The notes: generated by a model from the letters alone, not told the origin. 9,588 nucleotides of DNA from JAMCZZ01 sp964363695 (GCA_964363695.1 CAYIJI010000039.1:1-9588); one strand, 5' to 3'; shown: positions 1 through 6,557, numbered from the stretch's first letter. Numbers and translations are program-made.

Positions 1-74
1 ATCTATTTTTAAGATTTCTCCACCCTTTGGACAAGGCTGAGGAGTCGAAATGACATCTGTGGGTGAGCAGTTAC
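1..74. mobile_element. Partial GTAA-ended miniature element (copy C3)
   Basis: Positions 1-54 are almost identical, in inverted orientation, to 4727-4780 inside the complete element at 4707-4843, including the ACCCTTTGGACAAGGCTGAG stretch. The right end reads GTGAGCAGTTAC at 63-74; its complement GTAACTGCTCAC matches the ends of the two complete copies at 4535-4698 and 4707-4843. The left part lies outside the window, so length and target duplication cannot be seen. No coding potential. Calling it a miniature transposable element rests on the complete copies. Confidence 0.75.
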
Positions 75-83
75 GAAAATATT

Positions 84-556
84 CCTGACAGGGGTACACT
101 TTCAAAATCAAGCTCTAAATTATTGGTCATTTCGACATCGTGGGCAGCAACACGACGAGAAATCTACAAATTAATGTAGCTGTTGTCTTGTATAGTAATA
201 AGAACAATAATTTGTATATATCTCGCCTTGAAGCCTCCCAATGGCTCGATATGACAACTCACTACTGTCCAATTAAAATATTTGAAATACAAAACTTAAC
301 CGACTTTGGGTGTGGATTGAAGGTTATTTAAGTACATTTAAGTACAACAAATTAGCTCCAGTTAACATTTTAAGCTCCATATGATTATGCTGTCCAATAA
401 AACCGCTAACGATTGATTTTCTGGCCTTTCTGCAATATTTAAAAACGAGTCTATCATCTCTTAATTACGCTCAAATCGAGCGTGAAGAGAAAATTTTACT
501 TGGACAGTAGTGATGACAACTATTTAAGGGTGAAAAGTAAAATGTACCCCTGTCGG
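84..556. mobile_element. Miniature inverted-repeat element A1, interrupted by another element
   Basis: The left end reads CCTGACAGGGGTACACTTT (84-102); the right end, complemented, reads CCGACAGGGGTACATTTT, so the element has terminal inverted repeats of about 18-19 bp with a few mismatches. A second, inverted copy lies at 9292-9587. The two share interior blocks such as AAATCTACAAATTAATGTAG and AATAATTTGTATAT as well as the ends. Removing the nested insertion (260-512 plus one 9-bp duplication) leaves about 211 bp, shorter than the other copy's 296 bp, so one has an internal indel. It carries no transposase; a 63-codon open frame at 140-331 runs through repeat sequence and is not credible. 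Its right end abuts and truncates the RhuM-family gene. No target duplication is visible. The transposase family is not recognised. Confidence 0.8.
260..512. mobile_element. Nested 253-bp miniature element B with 9-bp target duplication
   Basis: The ends are inverted repeats: CACTACTGTCCAATTAAAAT at 260-279 and, complemented, CACTACTGTCCAAGTAAAAT at 493-512, 19 of 20 identical. The nine bases ATGACAACT flank it directly at 251-259 and 513-521, a clear target-site duplication showing insertion into element A1. A further internal CTGTCCAATAAAA motif sits at 390-402. No open frame of transposase size is present, so it must be moved in trans, if at all. The ends and 9-bp duplication are compatible with several DDE transposase families; none is assigned. 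Confidence 0.85.
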
Positions 557-1191
557 GGCATAAAACTCTTTTGTATAATCGGCTTTCGTATCATAATCTG
601 CGCTGGTGGAAAAGATATCTTTGACCTTTCCATATAAATTTCTCTCTGAGGTGCGAATCTTCCGAACACGCTCCAGCATCTCGCTGAAATATCCATGCTT
701 ATAGCCGCCGTTCGCGAGCCGTTCATCATCCATCACAAACCCCTTAACAATATACTCTCGCAAAGTCTTCGTCGCCCAAATACGAAATTGCGTTGCCCGC
801 ATTGAGTTTACCCGATAGCCGAGAGAAAATAAATGGTATTAACCCCAGGGCAAGCCCTGGACCCTTCCGAACAGGAACCATGGGCCCGCGGCCAAGCCGT
901 CGGGGAAATCTTCTCTATTATAACATCCAAATTATAATGTTTTGTGTTGTACTCTTTCCCATCTTTCGCAGTTATTCGGAAATTCCGAATAACTGAATAT
1001 TCCTCTAATTCATGAGTGGAAAAAATGTTTTTAATATGTTCGTTGATCGTAGGAACGCCAACTTCAAAAATTCCCGCCATTTGTTTCTGAGACAGCCAAA
1101 CCGTTTCGCCGGTCATCTTAACTTCAACTTGAGTCAAACCGTCTTCGGTTTTGTAAATGATGACTTGATTTTTCTCGTCGACCTCCCCCAT
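557..1191 (-). pseudogene. rhuM: RhuM-family (virulence RhuM-like) gene, broken by insertion and 3' truncation
   Basis: Translation gives the RhuM N-terminus: VIIYKTEDG at residues 10-18, the helix-turn-helix-like stretch VWLSQKQMAGIFEV at 31-44, then HIKNIF and HYNLDVII up to residue 92 (base 916). An 89-bp GC-rich insertion (827-915) follows and shifts the frame. The protein resumes at base 826 with SLGYRVNSMRATQFRIWAT and continues through EYIVKGFVMDDERL and NGGY to KEFYA at base 557, where the end of mobile element A1 begins. About 182 residues remain; family members are usually roughly 330, so the C-terminal half is gone. ATG at 1191 is preceded by GAGGAGG, a good ribosome binding site. 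RhuM proteins often sit in accessory regions or with toxin-like (Fic) domains; the function is poorly known. It lies 76 bp downstream of the DUF1653 gene. Identity is confident; loss of function is inferred. Confidence 0.88.
827..915. repeat. 89-bp GC-rich double-hairpin insertion in the RhuM gene
   Basis: These 89 bases separate two parts of the RhuM reading frame that join exactly (...DVII / SLGYRVNS...) when they are removed. The insertion contains a hairpin CCAGGGC-AA-GCCCTGG at 845-860 and a second, CGGC-CAA-GCCG, at 889-899. Its length is not a multiple of three, so it breaks the frame. No clear target duplication is seen; short similarity of the ends (GAGAAAAT against GAGAAGAT on the complement) is suggestive only. 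It resembles mobile palindromic repeats known to land inside genes; the family is not recognised. Confidence 0.75.
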
Positions 1192-1267
1192 TCATACCTC
1201 CTCGACTTTATCCTTACTTTATCGCCATTTTACCTTCCGATTACGAAGCATCCCCTTAATTTCTTAA

Positions 1268-1492
1268 TTATTCTCTGATAAATTTAAAACGCGGAACTTC
1301 TTTGCCATCAACATTAACCTTTTCTAGAAACATTTCTATCGGTCGAACCCAAAGCTTTGACAGCTCATTCTCATAAAGAGCTTCGTAAACAACTAAATCC
1401 TCCAGTGTTTCAGAGTGTTTTGCTGCTCCAATAACTCGATACTGATGATGATCTTTCTTGAAGTGTTGATAAATTCCAAGTCTAATTTTCAT
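1268..1492 (-). CDS. DUF1653 family small protein
   Basis: A 74-residue protein of the DUF1653 family, recognised by the N-terminal GIYQHFK, the central IGAAKHSETLEDLVVYEALY (residues 21-40), the LWVRPIEMFLE block and the C-terminal VPRFKFI. The whole protein is essentially the domain, the usual size for the family. No enzymatic activity is established for it. ATG at 1492 follows GGGGAG four bases upstream, and the gene starts 15 bp after the pnp stop codon, so cotranscription with pnp is very likely. Whether it works with PNPase is unknown; the pairing may only reflect operon packing. No odd features. Confidence 0.9.
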   Translation of the reverse strand: MKIRLGIYQHFKKDHHQYRVIGAAKHSETLEDLVVYEALYENELSKLWVRPIEMFLEKVNVDGKEVPRFKFIRE

Positions 1493-1507
1493 TATCTCCC
1501 CAAAAAA

Positions 1508-3643
1508 TTAATTCTTTTGAGCTATGTCTTTCATCGACAAACTAATTCTGCCTTTCATCGCATCGACTTCAACTACTTTCACCGTAACAATATCGCTGAC
1601 TTTTAGAACATCGGATACCTTTTCGATTCTTTTATCGCTGATTTGAGAAATATGGATCATGCCGTCCTGTTTCGGAGTAATTGCCATAATAGCGCCGATT
1701 TCCTTGCCAGTCATTCTATCTTTTTTGATGTCGATAATTGCACCGGTTAAAATTTCACCGGGGACAATGTCTCTTGTCATCGCCTTAACCATCGAGATTG
1801 CCTTTTCGCCCATCGCGGGATCAATTGAAGACACCATTACGGTTCCATCATCCTCAATATCGATTGAGGTTATCTCTTTGCCGCCGCACTCTTCAATCAT
1901 TTTTTTGATATTTTTTCCGCCCGGTCCAATAATATCGCCGATTTTGTCAGGATTTATTTTTATCGCTTCAATCTTTGGAGCATATTTAGAAAGATTTTCT
2001 TTTGGCTTTGGAATTACTTCTAACATTGCCTCCAAGATTTCTGCTCTTCCTGTTTTTGCTTGTGCCAATGTTTTCGTGACAATTTCCATAGTTAAGCCTG
2101 AGATCTTTGTATCCATTTGAATTGCAGTAATTCCATCGGCCGTTCCAGCTACTTTAAAGTCCATATCGCCGGCAAAATCTTCCAATCCTTGGAGATCGGA
2201 GAGGATTTTGTACTCTGAGGAGTCGTGATTAGTCACAAGCCCCATTGCGATTCCAGAAACAGGTTTTTTAATCGGAACGCCCGCATCCATTAAGGCAAGG
2301 GGTGATCCGCAAGTGGCAGCCATGGATGAGGAACCATTTGAAGAAAGAATTTCCGAGACAAGTCGAATTGTGTAAGGGAAAGAATCTGAATCAGGAATCA
2401 TTGGCTTTAGCGCTTTCTCCGCCAAATAACCATGGCCAATTTCTCTTCGTCCTGCACCTCTCATTGGTCTAACCTCTCCAGTTGAAAAAGGAGGAAAATT
2501 ATAATGATGCATAAAACGCTTTGTAGATTCTCCCTCCATTGTGTCGATAAGCTGTTCCATTCCAGGAGATGCAAGGGTAGCTACTGTCAAAGCTTGAGTC
2601 TGTCCTCGAGTGAAAAGAGCTGAACCGTGAGGACGAGGTAAAATTCCAACCGCAATGTTAAGCGGACGAATTTCTTCCATTCCTCTGCCATCGGGTCTTA
2701 TGCTTTCTTCTAAAATTGTTCTTCTAATCTCTTTTTCAACCAGCTTGGCAAAAGCACTTCTAATTTCTATTTGCTTGTAGTTGCCCTCTAGTGTTTGGAG
2801 CACTTCATTTTCATAAATTTTTAATTTCGCTGCTCTGGCTTCTTTATCCATTTCCAAAACGGCGTCTTTGAGCTTATGAGCAATGAGATTATGCACTTCA
2901 GCATGCACTCCTAATTCAGCAGCTTCTGATTCTAATACTTGGCGCTCGTGGTCCTCGGCAATTTTATGCTGAATAGCAATCATCGGTTCCATTGCCTTCA
3001 TAGCTAAGTTTATTGCATCTATAACTACTTCCTCAGAAACTTCACTTGCTTCAGTCTCAAGCATCATTACCTTGTCCTTGGTCGCAGCGAGAGTCAAATT
3101 CAGGTCTGATTGTTCAATTTCTTCTTCGGTCGGATTTAATATAAAATCACCGTTTACTCTGCCGACCCTCATTGCTGCGATTGGCTCTTTGAAAGGCGCG
3201 TTGGTTTGCATTAAAGCGGCGGAAGCTGCTGTCGTTGCCATAACATCGGGGTCGACTGATCCATCATAGGACAAAACAGTAATTACGACTTGAATGTCGT
3301 TTCTGTATGTTTTTGGGAAAAGAGGCCGAAGAGGACGGTCGATTTTTCTGGCAGCTAAGACTGCAGCGTCAGACGGTCGGCCCTCTCTCTTAATAAAACG
3401 GCTGCCTGAAATTTTACCGGCAGCATAAAAGCGCTCTTCATAATCAACTAAAAGAGGAAAAAAGTCTACTCCTTCTCGTGGCTCAGTTCCGACAACCACT
3501 GTTGCCAAGATAACCGTTTCGTTGCAAGTTGCCGTTACAGAACCATGAGCAAATCCGGCCAACTTGCCAGACTCGAGAACCAATTTCTTACCTGCAAAAT
3601 CCACCTCGTAGGAACGAGTCTGGAAATCCAATTTTTTAATCAT
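1508..3643 (-). CDS. pnp: Polyribonucleotide nucleotidyltransferase (PNPase)
   Basis: A 711-residue full-length PNPase, which degrades RNA 3'-to-5' by phosphorolysis, releasing nucleoside diphosphates, as a trimer in the cytoplasm. Visible parts: first RNase PH domain at about 12-145 (FFPLLVDYEERFYAAGKI, SDAAVLAARKIDRPLRPLFP), an all-helical linker at about 210-310, the second, catalytic RNase PH domain at about 318-545 (RPDGR at 316-320, FTRGQTQAL, the basic GAGRREIGHG at 396-405), a KH domain (KIGDIIGPGGKNIKKM, 567-582) and an S1 domain (about 628-705, MIHISQISDKRIEKV). The metal/catalytic aspartates equivalent to E. coli D486 and D492 are present as D489 and D495 in LEDFAGDMDFK. ATG at 3643 has AGGAAGG seven bases upstream. 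It lies downstream of rpsO, a widely conserved order, and is followed by the DUF1653 gene. Nothing abnormal in length or motifs. Confidence 0.98.
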   Translation of the reverse strand: MIKKLDFQTRSYEVDFAGKKLVLESGKLAGFAHGSVTATCNETVILATVVVGTEPREGVDFFPLLVDYEERFYAAGKISGSRFIKREGRPSDAAVLAARKIDRPLRPLFPKTYRNDIQVVITVLSYDGSVDPDVMATTAASAALMQTNAPFKEPIAAMRVGRVNGDFILNPTEEEIEQSDLNLTLAATKDKVMMLETEASEVSEEVVIDAINLAMKAMEPMIAIQHKIAEDHERQVLESEAAELGVHAEVHNLIAHKLKDAVLEMDKEARAAKLKIYENEVLQTLEGNYKQIEIRSAFAKLVEKEIRRTILEESIRPDGRGMEEIRPLNIAVGILPRPHGSALFTRGQTQALTVATLASPGMEQLIDTMEGESTKRFMHHYNFPPFSTGEVRPMRGAGRREIGHGYLAEKALKPMIPDSDSFPYTIRLVSEILSSNGSSSMAATCGSPLALMDAGVPIKKPVSGIAMGLVTNHDSSEYKILSDLQGLEDFAGDMDFKVAGTADGITAIQMDTKISGLTMEIVTKTLAQAKTGRAEILEAMLEVIPKPKENLSKYAPKIEAIKINPDKIGDIIGPGGKNIKKMIEECGGKEITSIDIEDDGTVMVSSIDPAMGEKAISMVKAMTRDIVPGEILTGAIIDIKKDRMTGKEIGAIMAITPKQDGMIHISQISDKRIEKVSDVLKVSDIVTVKVVEVDAMKGRISLSMKDIAQKN

Positions 3644-3674
3644 TAAAAAACCTTCCTGGAGAAAGATTTGGAGA

Positions 3675-3690
3675 CCCCGATATTTCGGGG
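3675..3690. promoter_or_regulatory. Short perfect hairpin in the pnp leader
   Basis: CCCCGA-TATT-TCGGGG forms a perfect 6-bp stem with a 4-base loop, 31 bp before the pnp start codon on the minus strand. It has no U-run after it on either strand, so it is a poor intrinsic terminator. E. coli pnp is autoregulated through a leader stem cleaved by RNase III, so a leader stem-loop is of interest, but this could equally be one of the short dispersed palindromes common in this region. Confidence 0.4.
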
Positions 3691-3718
3691 CTGGTGAGTG
3701 TTAAGAAGCGGGAAAAAC

Positions 3719-3809
3719 TAGAATTAAGAATTATGAATAATGAATTAAGGAGAATTGAAATTTACTGTTCAACAGCCCCATGATTCATGATTCAAGATTT
3801 TTGATTCTA
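3719..3809. repeat. Imperfect AT-rich inverted repeat between rpsO and pnp
   Basis: A left arm at 3719-3747 (TAGAATTAAGAATTATGAAT...) and a right arm at 3781-3809 pair at about 23 of 29 positions, with a 33-base centre. Both arms consist of short GAATTATGAAT/TGATTCATGATTC-like units. No gene or open frame is present between 3644 and 3942. It looks like a dispersed hairpin-type repeat; it lies within the probable pnp leader or rpsO-pnp intercistronic RNA. Confidence 0.55.
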
Positions 3810-3863
3810 ACTTATCTCACCTCTTGCAAAATCTGTCTCCACCGCTTCTATTTTTAGTTTTCA

Positions 3864-3938
3864 AGCGTATAAGCATGTCAGCGTATAAGCAATAATGTAT
3901 CAATGCTTACTGGCTTACAAGCTTACCAGCTTACAAGC
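3864..3938. repeat. TAAGC/GCTTA inverted repeat just after rpsO
   Basis: The left arm holds two AGCGTATAAGC units (3864-3874 and 3880-3890); the right arm holds repeated GCTTACAAGCTTACCAGC-type units (3912-3938). The arms pair at about 20 of 27 positions, so the RNA on either strand would form a long imperfect hairpin around ATAATGTATCAATG. It begins five bases after the rpsO stop codon on the minus strand. It may protect or process the rpsO 3' end, but it lacks a U-run and is not called a terminator. Confidence 0.55.
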
Positions 3939-3942
3939 TAAT

Positions 3943-4299
3943 TTATTTTCTGAGTCCCAAATCTGAGATCAATTTGGTGTATTTTTCTTCTTCAATTTTT
4001 TTCAAATAATTTAAAAGCCTTCTTCTTTTGCCGACCATCATTAATAGGCCTCTTCGAGAGTCAAAATCCTTCTTGTGGGCTTGCAAATGCTTTGTCAAAT
4101 CGGATACTTTCTTTGTCAAAATTGCAATTTGAACCTCAGTTGAACCGGTATCATCCTTATGGGATTGATATTTTTTAATCAGGTCAACTTTTCCCCCGGT
4201 AGTTTTCTTTGGCGAAGTAGCGGCAGAAGAAGTTTTCTTTACTTTTTCCTTCTCTACAACTTCCTGTCCCAATTCTGTTGTCGCTTTTTCTTTTTCCAT
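3943..4299 (-). CDS. rpsO: Small ribosomal subunit protein S15 with N-terminal extension
   Basis: A 118-residue S15, which binds the central domain of 16S rRNA during assembly of the small subunit. The S15 fold occupies about residues 39-118: DDTGSTEVQIAIL (49-61), HLQAHKKDFDSRRGLLMMVG (71-90) and KRRRLLNYLKK. Most bacterial S15 proteins are about 89 residues; here the usual first ten or so residues are replaced by a ~37-residue extension rich in Lys, Glu, Ser and Thr that is probably disordered. No internal ATG, GTG or TTG codon gives the short form, so the extension is real if ATG 4299 is used. There is no clear Shine-Dalgarno sequence before that ATG. A promoter at 4495-4523 would give a leader of about 190 bases holding an AT-rich repeat. 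rpsO precedes pnp. Confidence 0.96.
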   Translation of the reverse strand: MEKEKATTELGQEVVEKEKVKKTSSAATSPKKTTGGKVDLIKKYQSHKDDTGSTEVQIAILTKKVSDLTKHLQAHKKDFDSRRGLLMMVGKRRRLLNYLKKIEEEKYTKLISDLGLRK

Positions 4300-4320
4300 T
4301 TTTCATCGGCCAGCAATAAA

Positions 4321-4457
4321 AGTTTAAAATTCGAAGCACTAAGCACGAAACTCAAAACAAATCATAAATTCTAATTCTCAAATGTTTGAAACATTATTAT
4401 TTGGTTCATTCGAATTTGTTTCGAATTTCGAATATTCGATATTCGATATTCGGATTT
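4321..4457. repeat. TTCGAA-rich dispersed repeat in the rpsO leader
   Basis: An AT-rich block built from TTCGAA/CGAATATTCG-like words. The left arm (4327-4360, with CACGAAACTCAAAACAAAT) and the right arm (4404-4457, complement with CGAAATTCGAAACAAAT) form an imperfect inverted repeat; ATTCGATATTCGATATTCGG at the right edge is a short tandem repeat. No open frame of interest. Such TTCGAA palindromic repeats are typical dispersed intergenic elements in some uncultivated bacteria; a role in rpsO leader folding is only a possibility. Confidence 0.55.
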
Positions 4458-4494
4458 ACCCTTAGCTGGTCTCCTTTTAATTAATTACTGGTTG

Positions 4495-4523
4495 ATAATA
4501 CAATATTTTAACTCAAATAACAA
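4495..4523 (-). promoter_or_regulatory. Putative sigma-70 promoter for rpsO(-pnp)
   Basis: On the minus strand, TTGTTA (4518-4523) and TATTAT (4495-4500) are separated by exactly 17 bases, matching the -35 and -10 consensus at 4/6 and 5/6 positions. Transcription would start near 4488, about 190 bases before rpsO. Mobile element C1 is inserted only about 11 bp upstream of the -35 box without disturbing it. Confidence 0.6.
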
Positions 4524-4534
4524 TAGCTATCTAA

Positions 4535-4698
4535 GTAACCACTCACTGCCCCCTGTTGTCATCCCAGACTGCAAGCTTGCCTTCGATTCCACTCAGGCCC
4601 TGAGCCCTGTCGAACGGGAGATCTGGGATCCAGAGAGTTAGTCTGCTTGCATAATTTCTAGATTCCAGATCAAGTCTGGAATGACAGTGAGTGGTTAC
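4535..4698. mobile_element. GTAA-ended 164-bp miniature element (copy C1) with 8-bp target duplication
   Basis: The ends are a perfect 14-bp inverted repeat, GTAACCACTCACTG at 4535-4548 and its complement at 4685-4698. The 8 bases CTATCTAA flank it directly (4527-4534 and 4699-4706). Inside is a double-hairpin core: ATCCCAGA (4561-4568) pairs with TCTGGGAT (4622-4629), enclosing CTCAGG-C-CCTGAG (4592-4604), and ATTCCAGA (4662-4669) pairs with TCTGGAAT (4675-4682). Ends starting GTAA with 8-bp duplications are the hallmark of the IS66 family, so mobilisation by an IS66-type transposase is a reasonable inference. No coding capacity. Confidence 0.8.
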
Positions 4699-4706
4699 CT
4701 ATCTAA

Positions 4707-4843
4707 GAAACTGCTCACTCACCGCTGTCATTTCGACTCCTCAGCCTTGTCCAAAGGGTGGAGAAATCTTAAAAATAAATTGAATTACTATTAGAAGATC
4801 CCTCCGCGTTGGTCGGGATGACACAGGGGCAGTGAGCAGTTTC
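4707..4843. mobile_element. Second tandem 137-bp element (copy C2) with 8-bp target duplication
   Basis: The ends are GAAACTGCTCACT (4707-4719) and its exact complement (4831-4843), related to the GTAACCACTCACTG ends of the neighbouring copy. CTATCTAA flanks it at 4699-4706 and 4844-4851, so both tandem copies share the middle duplication. The interior, TGTCATTTCGACTCC... to GTCGGGATGACA, carries the GTCATTTCGA/GAGAAATCT core also seen in element A1 and is nearly identical (inverted) to positions 1-54. It ends four bases before the phosphoesterase stop codon, so the hairpin may also shape the 3' end of that mRNA. No coding capacity. Confidence 0.8.
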
Positions 4844-4847
4844 CTAT

Positions 4848-6014
4848 CTAAGCATTATTACTTATATTGTTCTGTTCTCTTTGAAAAGCCTTTATCTTTT
4901 CAATGATCATATTTGAATTCTCAAGAAGGTTTGTGCCGTTTAGCTGGAAGGCAGCTGCCATTGAATGCCCGCCGCCGCCGAATAATTTAGCAATTTCTGA
5001 AATGTCTTTTGCCCTATTAATAGAACGCAGCGAACCATGAACATCGCCTTTTTTTTCCGAAAGAAGCAAGGCGAAGTCTACGCCTGATGCAGTTTTTAGT
5101 AATTCATCAATCAATCCGGAGGATTCATCTTCTGCAGCCCCAACCTCAAGATAATCATTCTTGAATATCTGGGACCAAACGAATTTATATTCAGACTCAT
5201 CATGCAAATTAGACAAAGCCCGTCCCCAAAGACGCAAAGTTGATAGGGGCTTTGTCTTATATATATTTTTGATAATACTTTGCTGGTCTCCGCCGGCAGC
5301 CACTAACTGCGCGGCCACAGTTAAAGATTTTGGCGTTGTGTTCGTATTCTGGAAAGAATTGGTATCTGTGATTATTCCTGTTAGAAGAGCAGTGGCGATT
5401 TTTTCATCAAAAAACTTAGGATCCCCAGTCAGAGCTTCGATCACAGAAACTAAAATTTCTGAGGTTGAAGTAGCTGTCAAATCAACTAGGTTGATTTTGC
5501 CAAAATGATCATTGCCGGCATGGTGGTCAATATTAACGACAGGAACTTCGTAAAAAATCTCCGGATACTCGTCGTAAACTGTACCAAGCCTTTCCAAATC
5601 AGTAGAGTCAAGTACAAAGATTGCATCAAAATTAAACTGCCCCCTTGAGAAAGAAACCATTTTTTCTTCAAATAAGCCTTCTTTCGGGGTGATAATAATG
5701 TCCAGCCTCTTATCCTCGACTTTATACATTATTTTATCTGCCTTCGTCTCGGAAGTATCAACGGAAATAACAAAAGATCTCGAACCGTTAAATGATTTTT
5801 CAATTGATTCAAGGCCGGGTAGATAATGAAAAACACCGGGAGTATCTTCGCCGTAAAAGGCGACAACTTCTTTTCCCAGTCTTTTTAAGGTCATATACAA
5901 AGCAAGCATGCTGCCGATCGCATCGCCGTCAACACTTTTGTGCGTCAAAATAAGAAACTTTTTCTGGTTTCGGAGTATTTCGACAACCTGTTGTTTTGGA
6001 GTTAATTCAGCCAT
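4848..6014 (-). CDS. DHH/DHHA1-family phosphoesterase (NrnA/RecJ-like)
   Basis: A 388-residue DHH-superfamily phosphoesterase, probably a cytoplasmic nanoRNase or nucleotide phosphatase using two metal ions. The DHH domain shows motif I THKSVDGDAIGS (24-35; H25, D29, D31), motif II VLDSTD (D136), motif III NIDHH (161-165) and motif IV GIITDTNSF (D217). The DHHA1 domain ends with GSLRS (327-331) and the substrate-binding KLFGGGGHSMAAAF (343-356). NrnA proteins are usually about 310-330 residues; the extra length lies mainly at about 80-130, between motifs I and II. NrnA degrades 2-5-nt RNA and some members cleave pAp or cyclic dinucleotides; the sequence alone does not decide which. Together with pnp nearby, a role in finishing RNA decay is attractive but inferred. 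A strong promoter lies at 6044-6072; no clear Shine-Dalgarno. The TAG stop lies within the 8-bp target copy of element C2. Confidence 0.93.
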   Translation of the reverse strand: MAELTPKQQVVEILRNQKKFLILTHKSVDGDAIGSMLALYMTLKRLGKEVVAFYGEDTPGVFHYLPGLESIEKSFNGSRSFVISVDTSETKADKIMYKVEDKRLDIIITPKEGLFEEKMVSFSRGQFNFDAIFVLDSTDLERLGTVYDEYPEIFYEVPVVNIDHHAGNDHFGKINLVDLTATSTSEILVSVIEALTGDPKFFDEKIATALLTGIITDTNSFQNTNTTPKSLTVAAQLVAAGGDQQSIIKNIYKTKPLSTLRLWGRALSNLHDESEYKFVWSQIFKNDYLEVGAAEDESSGLIDELLKTASGVDFALLLSEKKGDVHGSLRSINRAKDISEIAKLFGGGGHSMAAAFQLNGTNLLENSNMIIEKIKAFQREQNNISNNA

Positions 6015-6043
6015 TGGTTACTTGCTCTAATATTAAGCTCCCA

Positions 6044-6072
6044 AGTATAACCAACCACTATTAAAAAGTCAA
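6044..6072 (-). promoter_or_regulatory. Strong sigma-70 promoter for the DHH phosphoesterase gene
   Basis: On the minus strand TTGACT (6067-6072) and TATACT (6044-6049) are 17 bases apart, each 5/6 to consensus. The predicted start is near 6037, giving a leader of about 22 bases before the ATG at 6014. This is the best promoter match in the window. Confidence 0.78.
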
Positions 6073-6095
6073 TAATTACGAAATTAACTTTCCCT

Positions 6096-6208
6096 TGTCA
6101 TCCTCGGGCAGGCAACGCCATGGCCCGGGGATCCAAGATAGTATTTACTATTAGTAGTGAATTCCCGTCTGAATTTATCCTGAGCTTGTCGAATGGATAG
6201 AAATGACA
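6096..6208. repeat. TGTCAT...ATGACA-bounded dispersed repeat
   Basis: The block starts TGTCATCCTCGGG and ends GGATAGAAATGACA, mirroring the core ends of the mobile elements elsewhere in the window. It contains the GC-rich CCATGGCCCGGGGATCC and the CCTGAGCTTGTCGAA word that recurs in dispersed repeats of many bacteria. No terminal repeat or target duplication of a surrounding transposon is visible, so it may be a bare core or an old remnant. The rest of 6015-6310 holds the promoter at 6044-6072 and a perfect 12-bp palindrome, TCGCATATGCGA, at 6240-6251; no gene is seen. Confidence 0.5.
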
Positions 6209-6307
6209 GTTGCATTTGTAATTTAATGTAATAAAATAATCGCATATGCGACAAAAACTTAACATTTTAGATTTCTAATCCTAAAAAATATTAGTACGTC
6301 GAAATAT

Positions 6308-6349
6308 AGAAATAAAAGAAGGACAAACCAGTAAGTCTGGTCTGTCCTT
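6308..6349 (-). terminator. Intrinsic terminator of the small-protein operon
   Basis: Read on the minus strand, AAGGACAGACCAG and CTGGTTTGTCCTT form a 13-bp stem with one G-U pair and a 5-base loop (6319-6349), followed by a T-rich run CTTTTATTT. It lies 29 bases after the stop codon of the 54-residue gene, as expected for a rho-independent terminator of that operon. Confidence 0.85.
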
Positions 6350-6378
6350 GAGCATCGAATTGAATCGATAGCGATGAT

Positions 6379-6543
6379 TCATTTCCGACTCTTAGTAATT
6401 CGGTCGTATTGTGGCCGGTTTGTTCCGTAGCAGCCAACTACTAACAACGGTACACTCTTGTTTTGCCGCGGTGGATCAGGTATTGCCCGCATCGGCTTTT
6501 GGATCAAAATCTTGATCTTTGTTTCCTTACCCAACTCTTTCAC
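6379..6543 (-). CDS. Small basic protein of unknown function (54 aa, GTG start)
   Basis: Not recognised. The frame starts at GTG (6541-6543) and ends TGA at 6379-6381, 54 residues. The start is supported by AGGAGG eight to ten bases upstream, which overlaps the TAG stop codon of the preceding gene, a classic arrangement for translational coupling. The protein is lysine/arginine-rich, begins KELGKETKIKILIQKPM, has a PDPP turn (22-25) and a hydrophobic strand PLLVVGCYG (32-40) with one Cys, and ends in a basic tail ITKSRK. It has no signal peptide or membrane helix. It is the second gene of a two-gene operon closed by a good terminator. The evidence is structural; there is no homology call, so function is unknown. 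Confidence 0.6.
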   Translation of the reverse strand: MKELGKETKIKILIQKPMRAIPDPPRQNKSVPLLVVGCYGTNRPQYDRITKSRK

Positions 6544-6557
6544 TTCGTTTGCACCTC

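Noticed and set aside
140..331. 63-codon plus-strand open frame
   Set aside because: It runs across the boundary of nested elements A1 and B, has no ribosome binding site, and its translation resembles nothing.
1659..2120. 153-codon plus-strand frame opposite pnp
   Set aside because: Antisense shadow of an intact, well-conserved PNPase; hydrophobic composition is a by-product of the opposite-strand codons.
3719..3938. CRISPR array or tandem satellite between pnp and rpsO
   Set aside because: The repeated words are short, inverted rather than spaced direct repeats, with no unique spacers and no cas genes.
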